A DNA stretch of 64,000 nt from Amia ocellicauda (Eukaryota; Chordata; Actinopteri; Amiiformes; Amiidae). Position 1 is the stretch's first letter; every line of letters begins with the position of its first letter. Where the stretch lies: positions 26,106,227-26,170,226 of the forward strand of contig NC_089863.1 in the NCBI RefSeq assembly GCF_036373705.1, given 5' to 3'. The notes beneath the pieces were generated by a model. It worked only from the letters and a program-made list of their open reading frames with translations, was not told where the DNA came from and did not search any database. Position numbers and translations under genes: made by a program. Positions 1 through 13,346 of the stretch are shown here, one piece after another.

Positions 1-704
1 AGTAGCAATGGGTCAAACTGACAGTCCAGATTCCCCCCCACCCCCCATCATATAGATACTAGATGTTATTACAGTGTAAAACTACCTAGGGCGTTCTTAT
101 TGAAACCCTAACGAATGTCGCCCTTAAGCAGGTTCGGCAAGTTCTTTCCGTCAGCGTATCTTGTTTTTCCTGGCAACCAAGCACTAGGAAAGAAAAGAAA
201 GAAGAAAAAAAAAAAAAAGAGATCTGATCGAGATTATTATCCGTGTGCAATGCAGACCTTTCTGCGGCTTTTCAGAAGCTCACGTTTCCCATCCTGGGTG
301 GACGCCAGCCCGGGTTGCTTGAGTGCGGTCCCCCTTTTTCGACGTCGTCTGCAACCCCTTGCCTTGCTCACTCAACCCACTTCGTTAACTAGATGCCTTA
401 CAAAGTAGCTTGTTTACAGTACGTAGCTGGCGATTAGCAGCCAAGCCGTCACCGGGACGCCACTCTGGGGTTTCTCTCGGCTGTCCGCCGTTTGGCACCG
501 CAGGAGACGCCCCAGAGACATTGCACTGTACAGTTGCAGCCATGTTGGCCCAGCAGTTTGGCGGGTCGCCCAGGAGGAGGCGATAAAGAAAGTATAACCA
601 AGTCTGAAGGGTGTGGACAGGTTTCGACTGCAACTGTCTAGTTCACGGTGGTGGCATGCACTCAATGGGCTTTTATTATGGTGAACGGTGGTCTTTACTG
701 TTAA

Positions 705-742
<38 letters not shown>

Positions 743-2635
743 ATGTTTTTCTTGTCACGCAGAGTGCGTTTGCACGTTCTGCCCGTGTCCTGGCGCCAGG
801 TGGCGGCAACAGGATGCCTTTGCACTTTTGCACACTCTGTTTTGATGTTGAAAGACTCCCTTCCGCCCCGATCTGATCGTCATCAGCACTCGTTGTAGGA
901 CTTTCTCCCTCAGCCCTTGACTTTCTATGGTCCAGCCTATTCTCAATCTGTAGTACTTTTGCAGGTGTTTCTTTTTGTTTCGGTCTTTCCTTTTGTTTTT
1001 ATAATAAAACATATTCTTGAATTAGTGGGACTCGCCTTTTTTTTTTATTCCCCCGCCCCTCCCTTCCTGCTCTGGGGTGTTTGTGTATCTGTGCGATTTC
1101 ATGTTATTAATTTCTCACTTGCTGCGTTCTCTCGTTTCATGCTCCGACAGTGTCTCCGTGGTTCCTGTGGAACCCTCACTTTAAACCACATTCACATTCC
1201 ATCTGCCCCCCCAGGTGTCATGAATCAGGTGCCCTGACCTCCCAGCAATCATAAGAGAGAAATAAAAAAATTATTTCAGAGCGTGCATTAGATATCTATC
1301 TTTTACAGAGCTTTGCGAACACATGAAAATGACGGACAGTTCAGCTGCATTCTGGGCTCTGAACCGGCCGGGACAATGGGAACAATCTGACAAATGTAAA
1401 TACCAGCAAATTGCATTTTATAATCTGGCTCAGGCCCCAGCTAGAGAGAAGTGGGTGGGGGGGAGGGAGTCTTTTACGGATGGTTTGGCATTATCCTTTT
1501 TGACAGTAAGCCCCGCTGGTGGAATACTGTAAACTCTGGCAGGGCAGAACTGCAACAGATTTGTAAGTCAGCTCAAGAACGGGCCAAGAAAACAGCGGGC
1601 GCCGAGATACTGTAATCCGGCTGGCACTGGGGCCACGCCAGGCAGCGAGAGGACGGCGGTTTTGGTCGGTGCCCGCAATTGCCATGAAGGCATACAAGTG
1701 ACCATGACAGTATGTGATGAATTAAGGGTGTCTAGCCATTGTGTTGCCATTGCCCTAGTTGGGGTCTTAGGCGTAGGTTTAGGGAGGCACTCATCTCTCC
1801 CCCAATATTGGAATTTTGTCCCCTTCAATCAGAGGACCACACCCTTACACTTTATGAAATACACATTCATTGATAGATGCCGTTTATGAGGTGTACAACA
1901 CAAACCCACCCACACACACACACCTTTACACATTTTGTATAATGATTGTACATAATGAATAAGTCCCAGAATCTGATGTTTTGTTTTGTGTTTTAATGCA
2001 AAGATTGTGAAAAGGGAATGATCGAGTTCCGGTTGGATCTTTAGACCTGCACTGGAAATGGGGAACAAGGCAGAGAGATAAAAACCTCAAATCCAATTCA
2101 TAAATAATTACATCAGCGAGCAACGCAAATCCTGCTCGGTATTTAACCTACACCGTCGCATTAAACTCCAGTCCTAGTTGGCCAACAGATGAAATGACCA
2201 CCGAGTCGGTTCTGCCCCACTCTGGGTCGTGGAAGCGCAGTGTGCGCAATCACACGGGACGAGGAGACGGCAGAAGTACTCCGACCACTGGGTAATTGCG
2301 CTGACATAATGCTGTTTGTCCCAGGGTCTCAAAATAGCTCAACATTTAGAGGAGTTGCGGACAGAATGCGTGGGTCATTACACTTGCTGCAACGTTATGC
2401 AACAAGACTTGCTTGTGGAAGCCAGTGCAATCTAAAGCATATATTACTACTTGCACAATGAGAGAACGACAGAGAGAGAGAGAGAGAGAGAATGAAACGA
2501 AGCCAGAGAGATGCTAGGCTGCTTCATATCCTAGTTAGTCTGGTCTCTACCTTAAGCCCTGTCGCATCACAGACTCCTGCAAATAGCTCCCTCACGACAC
2601 AAGCACCAGTCCGTGTCTGAGTAGAGCTGGTTTGA

Positions 2636-2667
<32 letters not shown>

Positions 2668-4159
2668 CCACCACCACCACTTTTCCCTTGCCGATTTTCA
2701 ACATCTCGTTGCCATGGAAACTCCTCTAAATAGACTCTGGTAACACCACTGTCTGTCACCTGCACCAGCCGCGTCCAGCGAAGGAGGGAGGGAGGGAGGG
2801 CAGGGAAAAGAAGTGATAGATATACAAAGAAAAGAAGACAAAAAACAATCCTGGAGAAATACTGGGAAATTCTTCCAAAAAGGCCAGTTTCTAGTTCAGG
2901 CAGAATGGCCTCTTAACTCTCTACCTGCTTCACCTTTCCAGTTCCTCCCAGAGGTGTTCTATAGGCTTTTTCTTGGTCTGTTTTTAATGCTCTGATTATC
3001 TACTGTACTGAGCAATCCACTTAAATTGATATTTAACTAGACGAGGCAGCAAACCCCACTGTACGATAGACGAAAAAATTAAAAATGTAAAATATCGGCT
3101 GATTGCACACCGAACTCGACGTGCATGCCAAACAAAGACGAGGAATTAATCCATAGGCCTGTTTCCTACACCTCCGTATGCCCAATCCTGTCAGGCCCTG
3201 CTGTACGTAGACGCAGAATAAAGTGCAAGAGAACAGGGGGAGAAAAAGGTGGGAGAGAGGGAAAGTGAGCTGGGAATAAAGCACAGGAGACGTAGGAGGA
3301 GGAAGAAGGGGGAAAGGGGGAGCATGAAAAAGGAGAATAAAAGAGCGTACTCAACCTGTACCCTTTCCACGGTGTTGATAAAGGCGATACGAGTGAATGG
3401 CTCCAAACAGACAAAAAGGGCACCGCTTTCACATTTTCACTTATCTGGTCATGGCAGACTAAGCCCCCTCCCCTCTCTCCCTACCGCCGCCATGTGCTTT
3501 GTGTCGGCAGCAACTCTGTAGGGCAGCCGTGTCTGTCAGATCGACACAATAACATGTTTTTGGAAAATCAGGAACACAGGCCGGGGCATTTGGAAATAGC
3601 AAGCGGGAGAAAGAGCAAGTCGTGGACTGTGTTCGGGGCGGCAGACAGAATCCAGGACCTTGGACACACTGAGTTTGAAATACATTGGATTAGTGCAGGC
3701 AGCCGGACACGATGAGGAAGTTTTAATGGTGGAGGCCCAGGGGCAGCCCAAGAGGTCTCTGGTTCCATCCGTGAAAATCTGAGCTATTTACCACCTTAAT
3801 TGTTATTTCCCTATCCCTACACATTGTACTGTTACCTTTTATTGGAGTTGCCCGACGCCTTTCTAAATGGTGACTCACACTCAAAAAGATCTTTGTTTAA
3901 AGCTTGCAAAATTCAGATCCTGTTGTTTCGTTTCGCTGGCTTCCTCTTCCAGTTGAGCCCGATCAACTAATTAGATACGTAATGGTTCTGAAAAGGGTTG
4001 GATGTTATCTTGTAGTGTACCTCGAGTCAACATAATGTTCAGGCCACCAGCTTGCAAGAGATCTTCCAGCAATTGCGTTTAATTGATACAATAACTGCAT
4101 TTATGAGGTATTTGAGACTTTCAGTGGGTGTCAAAATCAAAAGGGACCCCTGAAGGCCT
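1..4159. other. Intergenic stretch, no coding exon seen
   Basis: Contains an A-run at 207-220, (CA)n at 709-740, a plus-strand AATAAA at 1003-1008 followed by T- and GT-rich sequence, (GA)n near 2471-2491, (CT)n near 2645-2668 and GGGA repeats near 2784-2800. The open frames are short and lack recognisable motifs. The AATAAA may end a plus-strand gene lying to the left; by human synteny that would be SEMA6C, which is inference only. Confidence 0.5.
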
Positions 4160-4167
4160 AACTACAC

Positions 4168-4444
4168 CAGTGGTACCCAAACATGGTCCTGTGGAGCCCC
4201 CACCCAGTAAGGTTTGTCAGTGACCCTAAAGCGCAAATTTTCGACAGACTGGGACCACGGAAGTTAGACAAATTAAGCAATTAACGTGTTCAATTAAGGG
4301 AATTCTGGTCTGGGCTGAAGAAGGTAGTTCATTTTCTTTATACCAAATCACCTACTTAATTGAGCACATTGAAATGGTTAATTAAAGGTGACCTATAAAA
4401 CCTGTTGGATAGGGGCCCTGGGGGACTGGGTTTGGGCAGCACTG
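4168..4444. mobile_element. hAT-type MITE, subfamily A, intact ends
   Basis: A 277-bp element starting CAGTGGTACCCAAAC and ending GGTTTGGGCAGCACTG, flanked by exact 8-bp duplications AACTACAC (4160-4167 and 4445-4452). The interior is AT-rich with TTAAGCAATTAAC and CAATTAAGGGAATTCTG and has no coding capacity. A second member of this subfamily lies at 59021-59310. Confidence 0.85.
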
Positions 4445-5077
4445 AACTACACACATAAAAGTAGGAACATTGAGCCTGGAAGTGACTGCGATTTGCACTT
4501 CGTCGGTTTTCGATGTCACTCTCGCTGTTTGACAGCACAGCAAGCCCCCGCTCTCACACCGGCGTCCCAGCGGCTTCTGGAATGAGTCTCGTCTATATCT
4601 GGTTACCAAAAGATGCGGTAAACGTTAGCCAGTCTAAAACCCGTGATCTGCACATTTACACTGAACACAGACGTCCTGCTGCTAGCCGACTTTGTGTTTG
4701 TCGTCCCCCCACTTTTTCACATTGAGGAGAATAAATGACAAATCACCGAAACATGGAAAGAACGAAAAAGAAAAACCAAAAAGCTCGCCTTTAAGGATCG
4801 CATTACTCTCACTGTGTGTAGTGACAGGGCAATGAATCCAGACGAGCCTAAGGCTAAAATTATTCAATTTTCTAGCTGCATCTACATCAAATCCCCACTG
4901 AAATTAAGCCATCCGCCACTTCGTCTACATCCCCAAGCTTTGATGAGGAACTGGGACTCGGGGGAACGAGGTTGATTTTGAGACGCGTACAGAAGTGTGT
5001 AAAGGAAATAAGGTATAACATTTGATTTGTTGGGTGGTTGAAAATAATATTTGACATCATGGAAAACGGCGAGTATT

Positions 5078-5356
5078 CACTCTAAGAAGTAACGGTTCTA
5101 ATAGGAACCTTTTTAGGGTTCCTGGGGTTGATACTGTGGACCTTGAAGGTTCTTATTAGAACCTTTTACCGAGGTTACTGGCAAACAAGGATCACTAAAG
5201 AACCTGAAATGGATCTTAAATCAACCGCGAGTCTAAGTGATCCCTTGTGATGACGACAGACCTCGCGGTTCTTAAACGAACCCTTTAATGAAAATAATCA
5301 AGAAGAACCCAAAGGTTCTAAATAGAACCGCTAAAGAACCTTCACTCTTTAGAATG
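5078..5356. mobile_element. Palindromic MITE built of GGTTCT/AGAACC motifs
   Basis: About 279 bp with imperfect terminal inverted repeats (CACTCTAAG... against CATTCTAAAG... on the other strand, about 17 of 22 positions matching). GGTTCTAA and AGAACC motifs recur through the interior. Similar CACTCTAA-ended elements are common in fish genomes. It clearly differs from the hAT-type elements here. No convincing target duplication was found, so the superfamily is left open. Confidence 0.6.
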
Positions 5357-5995
5357 TAGGTGCTCTAATTCTACCTGTGCCTTTGATGGTTATCACCTAT
5401 AATTAATTTTCAACCGTAAGAGAAGTGATAAAATGCATTTTTGTGGGTCCAATCGGTAGTTTCTTGTTAAACAGTTTGGCAGAACAATACTTGTAGATAT
5501 TCATGTACCTTTCCATTCAAACCACAGCATCTCTTCGGGAAATCCTTCAGGATCCACACACTGGTTACAAGCAGTTCTATTACCCAGGAAGAGGGCAGTC
5601 CTCTCACATCCATCTGGAGTAGGCAGTGAAATAGAGAGGAAAACAGACAATAATAAAAGTAGACCGTTTTGTATGACAGTGGCAGTGTGGGAAAATTCCA
5701 CAACTTAAGTCTTAAACTAGACACTTGTGTTTAGTCCCAAGATTGGTTTGAAAGCCTTGTTCCCTCCAAATGCAGTGGGTTCTCAGTTAAACTTGACAGT
5801 AACAAACCTTCACAGGACAATAGACAATAGGACAGCGTGTTCCTTGCACGGAAAGTTAATTAATCTCTCACACAGAATAAAATCAATGATTATATTAGAG
5901 ACGAGGCGACGTGAGAGACTTCTTTCCAAGAGAAATCGAACCGCACAGGATCAAACTTTACCTGTGAGTTGTAAACCACTCAGGGAAAGTTGGTG

Positions 5996-6043
<48 letters not shown>

Positions 6044-6308
6044 CCTCCCGTCATTAGAAAACACGGATTGGCAGGATTAGTTCCCCATTTCCAGTCCCTG
6101 AGAAAAAGCAATTAACTTCGCTCTTGCCTCCACCGCCCCCCCACTCCTGTCTTTCATCTGTACACATTTCTATTCATCAGAGGGGTTTGTTGCAGCGAGC
6201 TGTTTGTGCACACTGACACTTCCCAAAATAGACACCTCCGCAGCCGGCCTTATTAAAGCAGCTAGTGGGGCGTAATGATTCGGAAAGCTAATTCAATTAA
6301 AGAAAAGG

Positions 6309-6359
<51 letters not shown>

Positions 6360-7501
6360 GTACTCCTTGTATATATATATATATTATATATATATACATA
6401 CATACACATATACATACACACACACATACATACACACTGTTTAGCTGTGTCTAAAATTGACTTTGCAAGGTCCCAGGTATTGAATAAATACAGACAGACA
6501 TTTGTTTATCTTATCATATATCTGTATTGAATCTGTAGCGCCTTGAACAGCTTACCCAGCACCCTGTAGGATTCACTGGTGCGATTTCAGAAGCTCAGCA
6601 CGACTTGGGCTTGATCTGTGAGGCAGGTGATTGCGAAGCCTGCTGCAGTGTATAGAGTGGACCTGTAGGTGGTGCTGCTCGCCCAGGACTTGACATACAG
6701 GACAGATGTCACTGGCTATGGGTTAAGAGTTCCATCAGAAATGGGTTAGATTTGATTTTCTGGTTTTGTTTTGTATGTGATGCCTTGAAAGACCTATATG
6801 TATAAACGCAACATGCAACCACTTCTAAGATTTTACTGAGTTCATATAAGGAAATAAAATATTTACTCTTCCGTTGTGCTTGAGTCTGGCACTGTAGCAC
6901 AAAGGTCTCTGAGTCAATCTGCTGTTTAAAAAAAGTTTACAAAATTTAAAAACATTTTTAGAAAGTATCTTTTTCAAGGTGACTTCTATACTCAATCTAA
7001 TCATCGCAATAAAACCGTCTCCAGCGATCACTGATAGAAAACCCGGGAGATGTCCTCTTATCAGCCCTGCCTGCGCAGCTCCCACTGCGCCGGCCAGGGG
7101 GCACCGTTTGGACTAATTAGTTTGGTCCCGTCTCTTAAATGAGTTCCTGACCTCTCTCAGTGCAGCCCCATCCGATCTCTCTGGAAGCATGGTGTTCTCT
7201 TGAAATACGGGAATAAATATAGATATAGTCTAGACCCCTTTTCAAAATGTTCACCTTTTGTTGCGTCATATGTTGCCTGGGATTAAAAAACTGTACAAAA
7301 TTAAATTAAATTGTGTAAATCCAATCGAGAATGCGTGGCATGACTTGAAGACTGTCCATCAACGCTCGCAAAGGAACTACTTTACAGACTGGGGGTGCTT
7401 AATTTGACGCTATCATCAACCTTTTTGGGTCCACAACTGGATGAAGGCCAACCCCAGATGTTTCCAATTGTTTCCATATCCATGTCCCATTTAGGTGATA
7501 C
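5357..7501. other. Intergenic stretch with microsatellites
   Basis: No coding exon recognised. Holds (CA)n at 5997-6041, a (TA)n cruciform-prone tract at 6305-6368, and further TA/CATA repeats to about 6437. The rest is unique-looking AT-rich DNA. Confidence 0.5.
6305..6368. repeat. (TA)n tract enclosed by an 11-bp inverted repeat
   Basis: AAGGAGTACTA at 6305-6315 is mirrored by TAGTACTCCTT at 6358-6368, with a nearly pure (TA)n tract between. The whole 64 bp can fold into one long hairpin or cruciform. Confidence 0.85.
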
Positions 7502-7509
7502 CTGTAGAC

Positions 7510-7787
7510 CAGGGGTTCCCCAGCCCTGGTCATGGAGGAGCCCCGGGTTCTGCCGATTTTTGCTCCAACCGAGCTATCAATTACTTAATTGAACCCTTCA
7601 TTTAACTAATGTCCTAAATCAGAGCATTTTAATGATTTTAAACAGTAGGGGTTTTAAGTTAAGTATAGAATTGTATAAACAACTTTTAAAATTGTGTAAG
7701 GAAATTGTTACTTCAATTAAGTAATTGATAGCTCGTTTGCAACAAAAAACAACTGGGTAGGGTCAGGACCAGGGTTGGGAACCAGTG
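7510..7787. mobile_element. hAT-type MITE, subfamily B, intact ends
   Basis: A 278-bp element with ends CAGGGGTTCCCC and GGGAACCAGTG, flanked by CTGTAGAC (7502-7509) and CTGTAGAT (7788-7795). Subterminal inverted repeats include GAGCTATCAATTACTTAATTG and its complement near the right end. No coding capacity. Confidence 0.85.
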
Positions 7788-7795
7788 CTGTAGAT

Positions 7796-7988
7796 CAGGG
7801 GTTGTCAAACCGGTCCTGGAGTACCCCTTGCCCTGCTGGATTTTGTTCCAACCTAGGTCTTAATTGCTTAATTGGATGGTATATTGCTTGGTTAAGTCAA
7901 TTAAGGATTCAATTAAGCAATTAAGACCTCAATTGGAACAAAACCCAGCAGGGCAGGGGGTCCTCCAGGACCGGTTTGAAAACCCCTG
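7796..7988. mobile_element. hAT-type MITE, subfamily C, abutting the previous copy
   Basis: A 193-bp, almost fully palindromic element (CAGGGGTTGTCAAACCGG ... CCGGTTTGAAAACCCCTG). It is flanked by CTGTAGAT, shared with the neighbour at 7788-7795, and CTGTAGAC (7989-7996). Arms of more than 60 bp pair across a centre near 7890. Confidence 0.85.
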
Positions 7989-8576
7989 CTGTAGACGATC
8001 CTTTTTTCGTATAGCTTACTTTCCTTAAAAAAAGTCAACGCTTTTTATAGTGAGAATTACGCTTGTAATATTGAGTATAGATAAAAAGCTGATTGCATAA
8101 AAATCATCTGCTAAACAACAACAATAAATAATAATACGTATTTAGTCAGGTACATAAGTCTCACCTACACTCGTCTAACACATTTTAAGCTTACGTTACA
8201 AAGCGAGCCGAGGAGCCAGCAGAGAGAGAGAGAAGAGAAGGGAGGGAAGGGGGTCGGGGTCGGCATGGATTGCAAACTTAAAAAGAAAAAAAACCTCTCT
8301 CTTGTCATCGATCTTTTTCACGACTTGTCAACGTGCTAAAAACGGCCGTCAATCTTCAGAGGGCGGGGGGCTGGCAGCTCCATCTCCATTCTCCGTTCAG
8401 GACCCTGGAGAGCTCCGGGGGAGATGGGGAAATCACCGCCCGGATCGATACCCCTCATCGGGCATGGAGAGCAGCAGAGGAGAGGCTGATATGGGCCTCC
8501 TAATTCAACTATCCCAGTCTCTCGCACACTTTCACTGCAGCCCGTTTCCATAAGGCTCTCATTCTCCTCTTCTTCC

Positions 8577-8826
8577 CTTTTGTTCCAAATTTAATTGAAC
8601 GAATAATTTCCTAAATCAGAGTTTTGTCATTATTTTTTATAGTCGGGGGGTTAATTTCAGTATAAAATTGTATAAGTAAACGATCTTATTAAGCAACCAC
8701 ATTTTGATCAGTTACACAATTAAAGTCCAATATAAGCAAATTAGTTCAATTAAGAAATTGGGAGATCGGTTGGGACAAAAACCAGCAGGGTAGGGGCTCC
8801 TCCAGGACCAGGGATGGGAACCCCTG
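8577..8826. mobile_element. hAT-type MITE, subfamily B, left end lost
   Basis: Interior and right end of subfamily B: TTAATTGAACG, ATTTCCTAAATCAGAG, then CCAGCAGGGTAGGGGCTCC and terminus GGGAACCCCTG ending at 8826. The adjacent 8-mer is CGTTAGAG, again with TA in the middle. The left terminal 50-60 bp are missing or unrecognisable. Confidence 0.75.
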
Positions 8827-9448
8827 CGTTAGAGTATTTGAGCGCACTGGCATTTGCCCAGATAGATGCCAGGGCCCCCAACCCAGCCAGGAGCACCATT
8901 AGTACCCCGCTTCCAGAGACACGTTCCCTTAGTGCAGTTCGCATTTTACGGGTTGGACACGGACGAGTGCAGATGGCGAATCTGAACCTCCCTTCACATT
9001 AAGCAGCCATTTATAATCTATGCCATTGTTCAATTTGCTCTTCCATCTGCTATCTCCGGTGGTTCGCTTGTGATCAGTGGTGTTGGCGCATGTCCACTCG
9101 GGACAGCTGCGGGGTGTGGAACTGCTGGGTTTAAAACGTTTTGTCCACATAAACCCCAAAGAGAGCAGGGGAGCAATATCCTGGTCAAGATGCAAAAGAT
9201 GAAAAGGTCTAGCGCGCAGTATTTCCTAGGAACACTATCATACAACGTGACTGTATTATTAGAAGGAATTAGGTTCCGTTTTTGTTTTGGAGTGCTTTTA
9301 ATGATTCACTTTAAAATGATACATTTGAAAAAGATCTGCTATCCGGATAGGTCGCTCATCGCATAAGACCTCACACACACACAGCAGTCTGCAGCCCTGT
9401 ATCTCTCGCTCTCCCGGTACAGAAGTGCATCATCTACTTCAAGTCATC

Positions 9449-9507
<59 letters not shown>

Positions 9508-10642
9508 TGTTTGATGCAACAATGTGGGCTTAAAAAGAAAAGCAGCCTACGAGCCTGCATTCAGCACGACGCAGGTCCAATTAAAATAATTATGCAACAG
9601 AGTGTTTGTGCCAATTTCAACAAAACACAAAAGTTCCAGCCATGGCCTCAGTCTTCCTTTAACTCCAATTTTACATAACTGCGGGGACACATTGCTATGC
9701 ATAATAAAACTATAAAGGGAATTCAATTCTTAACACCTTCACAAGAGATTATCTGACTGCAGGCACCGAGCAGGAATCCGTTCTTCTCCGTTTCTGCAAA
9801 CCAGCACACACATCATAGCAGACATCACCCAGACTTATGTAAGTGCAGAACCGCAGCCACATTATTAAATCGAGAAATACTGGCTGATGTAACCATGCAG
9901 GAGAACTGACTTTCGGGGAAACTGGTACACTTTTGCCCGGCGAAGCAAATATGGCTGACCATTAAATACTCAACCATTTGTTTTGTTTTTTTACACATCC
10001 CTAATGCAAACATAATCCATCTACCTACTTTTAAATGTACTTTAAACCCACTCTTGCCGTCTGGCAATATTGACACAGCTTCCAACATATTTACAGACCT
10101 CTTCCCATCAGAAAGTTTTTATTGTTGCACAATTTAAGTTGAGATGAAACACTTTTGTCTTGAAAAACCACAATTTCGGTCCTGCACAAACAGATGTTAT
10201 TACCAGCAACAAAAGCACTGCTTGCTCTGTAAACGAGCTGAGCTGTAATTTTGGGATTATGTCAACCAAATAATTTTGTCTGTGTGTGCTTTCATTTCCC
10301 CCCCCATCCCCTAATTTCGCAATTTACTCCTCCACCTCTCCTTCCAACCCAAACTATTGTCCTTGAGCCAAACGCTGCAAATTAAAGGTTTCTGAACATC
10401 CACCTCCACAAATTTGTAGGGAGCAATTTGTATAACCGCAGATGGGAAAATAAAGGGGGCATATTAGCAGCTCGCTGGGAGATCGGATCTTGGCCGGGGC
10501 TGTGTCGACCAATAAACAGGACTTTGTGCACCAACTGCGGGAGGCAAAACAGCGAAAATGCGAACAGCACTTTGACACCCGGGGAAAGAAAACAAACCAC
10601 TCTCTGCGACAAGTCTTCAGTTTCCGTGTGAATGAGTGCACG
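8827..10642. other. Intergenic stretch, no gene seen
   Basis: No coding exon. Contains (CA) near 9371-9381, a long (TA)n at 9451-9504, and otherwise unique-looking AT-rich sequence leading into the putative distal GABPB2 poly(A) site. Confidence 0.45.
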
Positions 10643-13346
10643 TTTATTGGAATCTAAAAAATATTTGCGTTTTTGTCATTTTCTTAAAAAAGTAACACCT
10701 TTCTTCTTACAAAACTAATATTTTACATTATTCCCCCCCATAACCCCACCCCACCCTCCCCGGCAAACGTTTTTTGCAATAATTTCTGGTTTCTGTAAAA
10801 CGTCTGGAAGACAATCCCTGATAGTGTTTTTTTAGTTGATGTTTTCTGATATATATAAAAAAAAAATGAACTTCCATCTAAAGTCAATGATTTACATTTT
10901 CTTTCCAACTAGCAGTCCTCCTGGGCTACTGAATTCGTGAGGATGCAGAGCAGAGTCACAGTAGAGCAGTAAAGCAGGCCTCATTTAAGACTCAATTTCT
11001 GAAGACCAACAAACAATGGTCAATTAGGCCAAATCCACTCAAAACCACAGGAAAAGCAACAGACCTTGCAGGCCTCCTGGACCTACACCGAGCATCACTC
11101 AACCACCCAAGAGAACTCTTACAATTAAACCCGTGGCTTCCGAGTCAGCCACTGTGCTTAATTAGACCATAAAACCTAAATCATAATCGCCCTTAAAAGG
11201 TTACTTTCACTTTCCAATCTGTTTCTCTCCGGAGCTAAAGCAAGCTGGCATCCACTGCCTGTAGTCAGAAAAGAACGCATTAAAGCCACCCAACAGCCAG
11301 TCAGTAATATTTTACATACGTCTCAAAGCTGACCTTTGCCATGTCAATTTAGCGAACAGCAACACAGCTGTCCCGGTCTCCACGTTCAACCAGAGCCCAT
11401 CCCAGAACCCATCACAACTGCTCTGATGCACGATTCCCAATGGTTCGCACTAAAGCTGCCTGAAGCACCGACTCGTTTGTTCCCGAGGAGAGATGTGGAC
11501 CGATCCGGAGGCGACAGACACTTAACCTCCAAGCACGACTGCAACGATGTGCCGTTCTTGTATTTATTTATTCATGCGCGGGGGCTGGGATGAAAGTAAA
11601 TACACAGATTCACCCAGGAAGAGAGATCAGGAACTTGTTGAAGTTACCCAGTTCGATCAGTCGCTCCTGATCCACCAGTCTAACATTAAAATAGGTCATT
11701 TGCACCTTTTTTGCATAATTGGAACAGCCCGACAACTTGTGCAAAACACAACTCTCCCCTCAAAATCGACTCGGACATCCTTCTCGGACCAAGCTGATTC
11801 TAGCTTCAGGCAACTCTTGAACTCTTTGATTTCAAATAACTAACATGGTTTGTGTAAGACTCCGACCTTTTCAAACAAGATGAAAACTACACATTTTTCC
11901 ACGGGTTTGACTAAAGGGGTCTGAAGTTCCTTTTTTTTTTTTTTTGCCCTTTTTCACTGGTTTCAAACTAATGTCAGTCACAAGAACAAGATCGAACCTC
12001 CACAGCTTCAAAAACTCAATGAGATGCTCATCTCCTGACCTGTAGTGCCACCTGCTGCTGGCTGTGAGGAGAAGCAAGCTTTCCAACGAGCACAAACATC
12101 ACATCAGGTTAACTGCCAGCCATAGCAACTTAATCTTAAAGGGACCATGAAGCGTCCACCACAGGTGTCCTCCCTTCCCACCCCCCACCCTGCACAAAAA
12201 AATACACATACATATATAAAGCACATTAGTATGCATAATAAGGAAGGTCTGTATAGTACATAAAAATAGATTTATCCATAAAATATTCACTTCAAACTGG
12301 AAAGGAAAATGTTCAATTGTCTGTCGTCATTTGCAATATTGTCTTGGTTTGTGTGTTGCTGTTTTCCTGAGGTCAGCCAGGTCCCAAGAAAAAAAACACA
12401 AAATAAAAAACAAGCAGGGGGTAGGGTAGTTTAGAGGCTCAAACCAGGTGACAGACGACTCTGCCCTCGAAGACAGCGAGAGAGCGGCCGTGTTGCCCCG
12501 CCTGCCCCAAATGCCCCCAAAGACACCACAAACAGCCTGGAAGGAATAATGGATGTTTGCTTTCATTTCTGGGGGGGTTGTTTTTGCTAACCAAGCAGGT
12601 GGGCTGGAATTAAAAAATGGGAGACTTGATTAAATCGATGGTTTTCTCGAGTCACGTCAGAAGCAAGGGGGCCGGCGGGGGGCAGGCGATCGCCGTGGTC
12701 AACTTTGACTTCTGCTGGACCTGACGGGAGTAAAAAAAAAAAAAAAAAAAAAAGCTTCTAACAGGCAGCGAGATTGGAGGGGCGTCTGCGCAGCATTATT
12801 GTGACAGCGTTCGTCTTCCAAAAACAAAATCTGGCAGAACGGGTTTATTTAAGCTTCCCTGATCTACATTAAAGGACTGATTTCTGCAGTTTCCAGTCTT
12901 TCTTGTATTTATCTTTAAGGGCTGAGGTTGTCAAACCCCTTTTAAAAAACAAAACTGATGTTTCTCCTACTGAAAAAAAAAAAAAAAAAAAAAAAACCTC
13001 AGTAAGGCATCGCTGAGAAAACAACACGGGAGGCTCTGGCTGAGGAAACGTCCGTCCACGGCACTCAGGTCTCCCGTCAATCGCCTTCCCCTGGGCAGCA
13101 CCGCTTCCTTCTCAGGCAAGGTCAGGCCTCGGCGCCCCGCTATCCAAGCGCCGTCCTGGGGCGGGTTTGGCTTTCGGTTTTCTATTTTTTTTTTTTTTTT
13201 GTCTTAACCACTTCTTTATACCCACATACAAATATAATATATATATATATAAAAAAATCATACACAAACAGAAGCAGGACTCTGGCAATGTTGCCCACCG
13301 CTACTGTCCTGTCCAGTCTGGGGGGGCGGGGGGAGGGCAGGGGGCA
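10643..13346 (-). other. GABPB2: Probable GABPB2 3' UTR with alternative poly(A) signals
   Basis: Non-coding sequence after the GABPB2 stop (TAA, 13349-13347). Minus-strand AATAAA signals occur at 12849-12844, giving a UTR of about 0.5 kb, and at 10648-10643, giving about 2.7 kb; further AATAAA copies sit near 11563-11570. Homopolymer runs lie at 12733-12753, 12973-12996 and 13185-13200, and a T run at 11932-11945. No coding exon is visible. Which signal is used cannot be told without transcripts. Confidence 0.4.
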
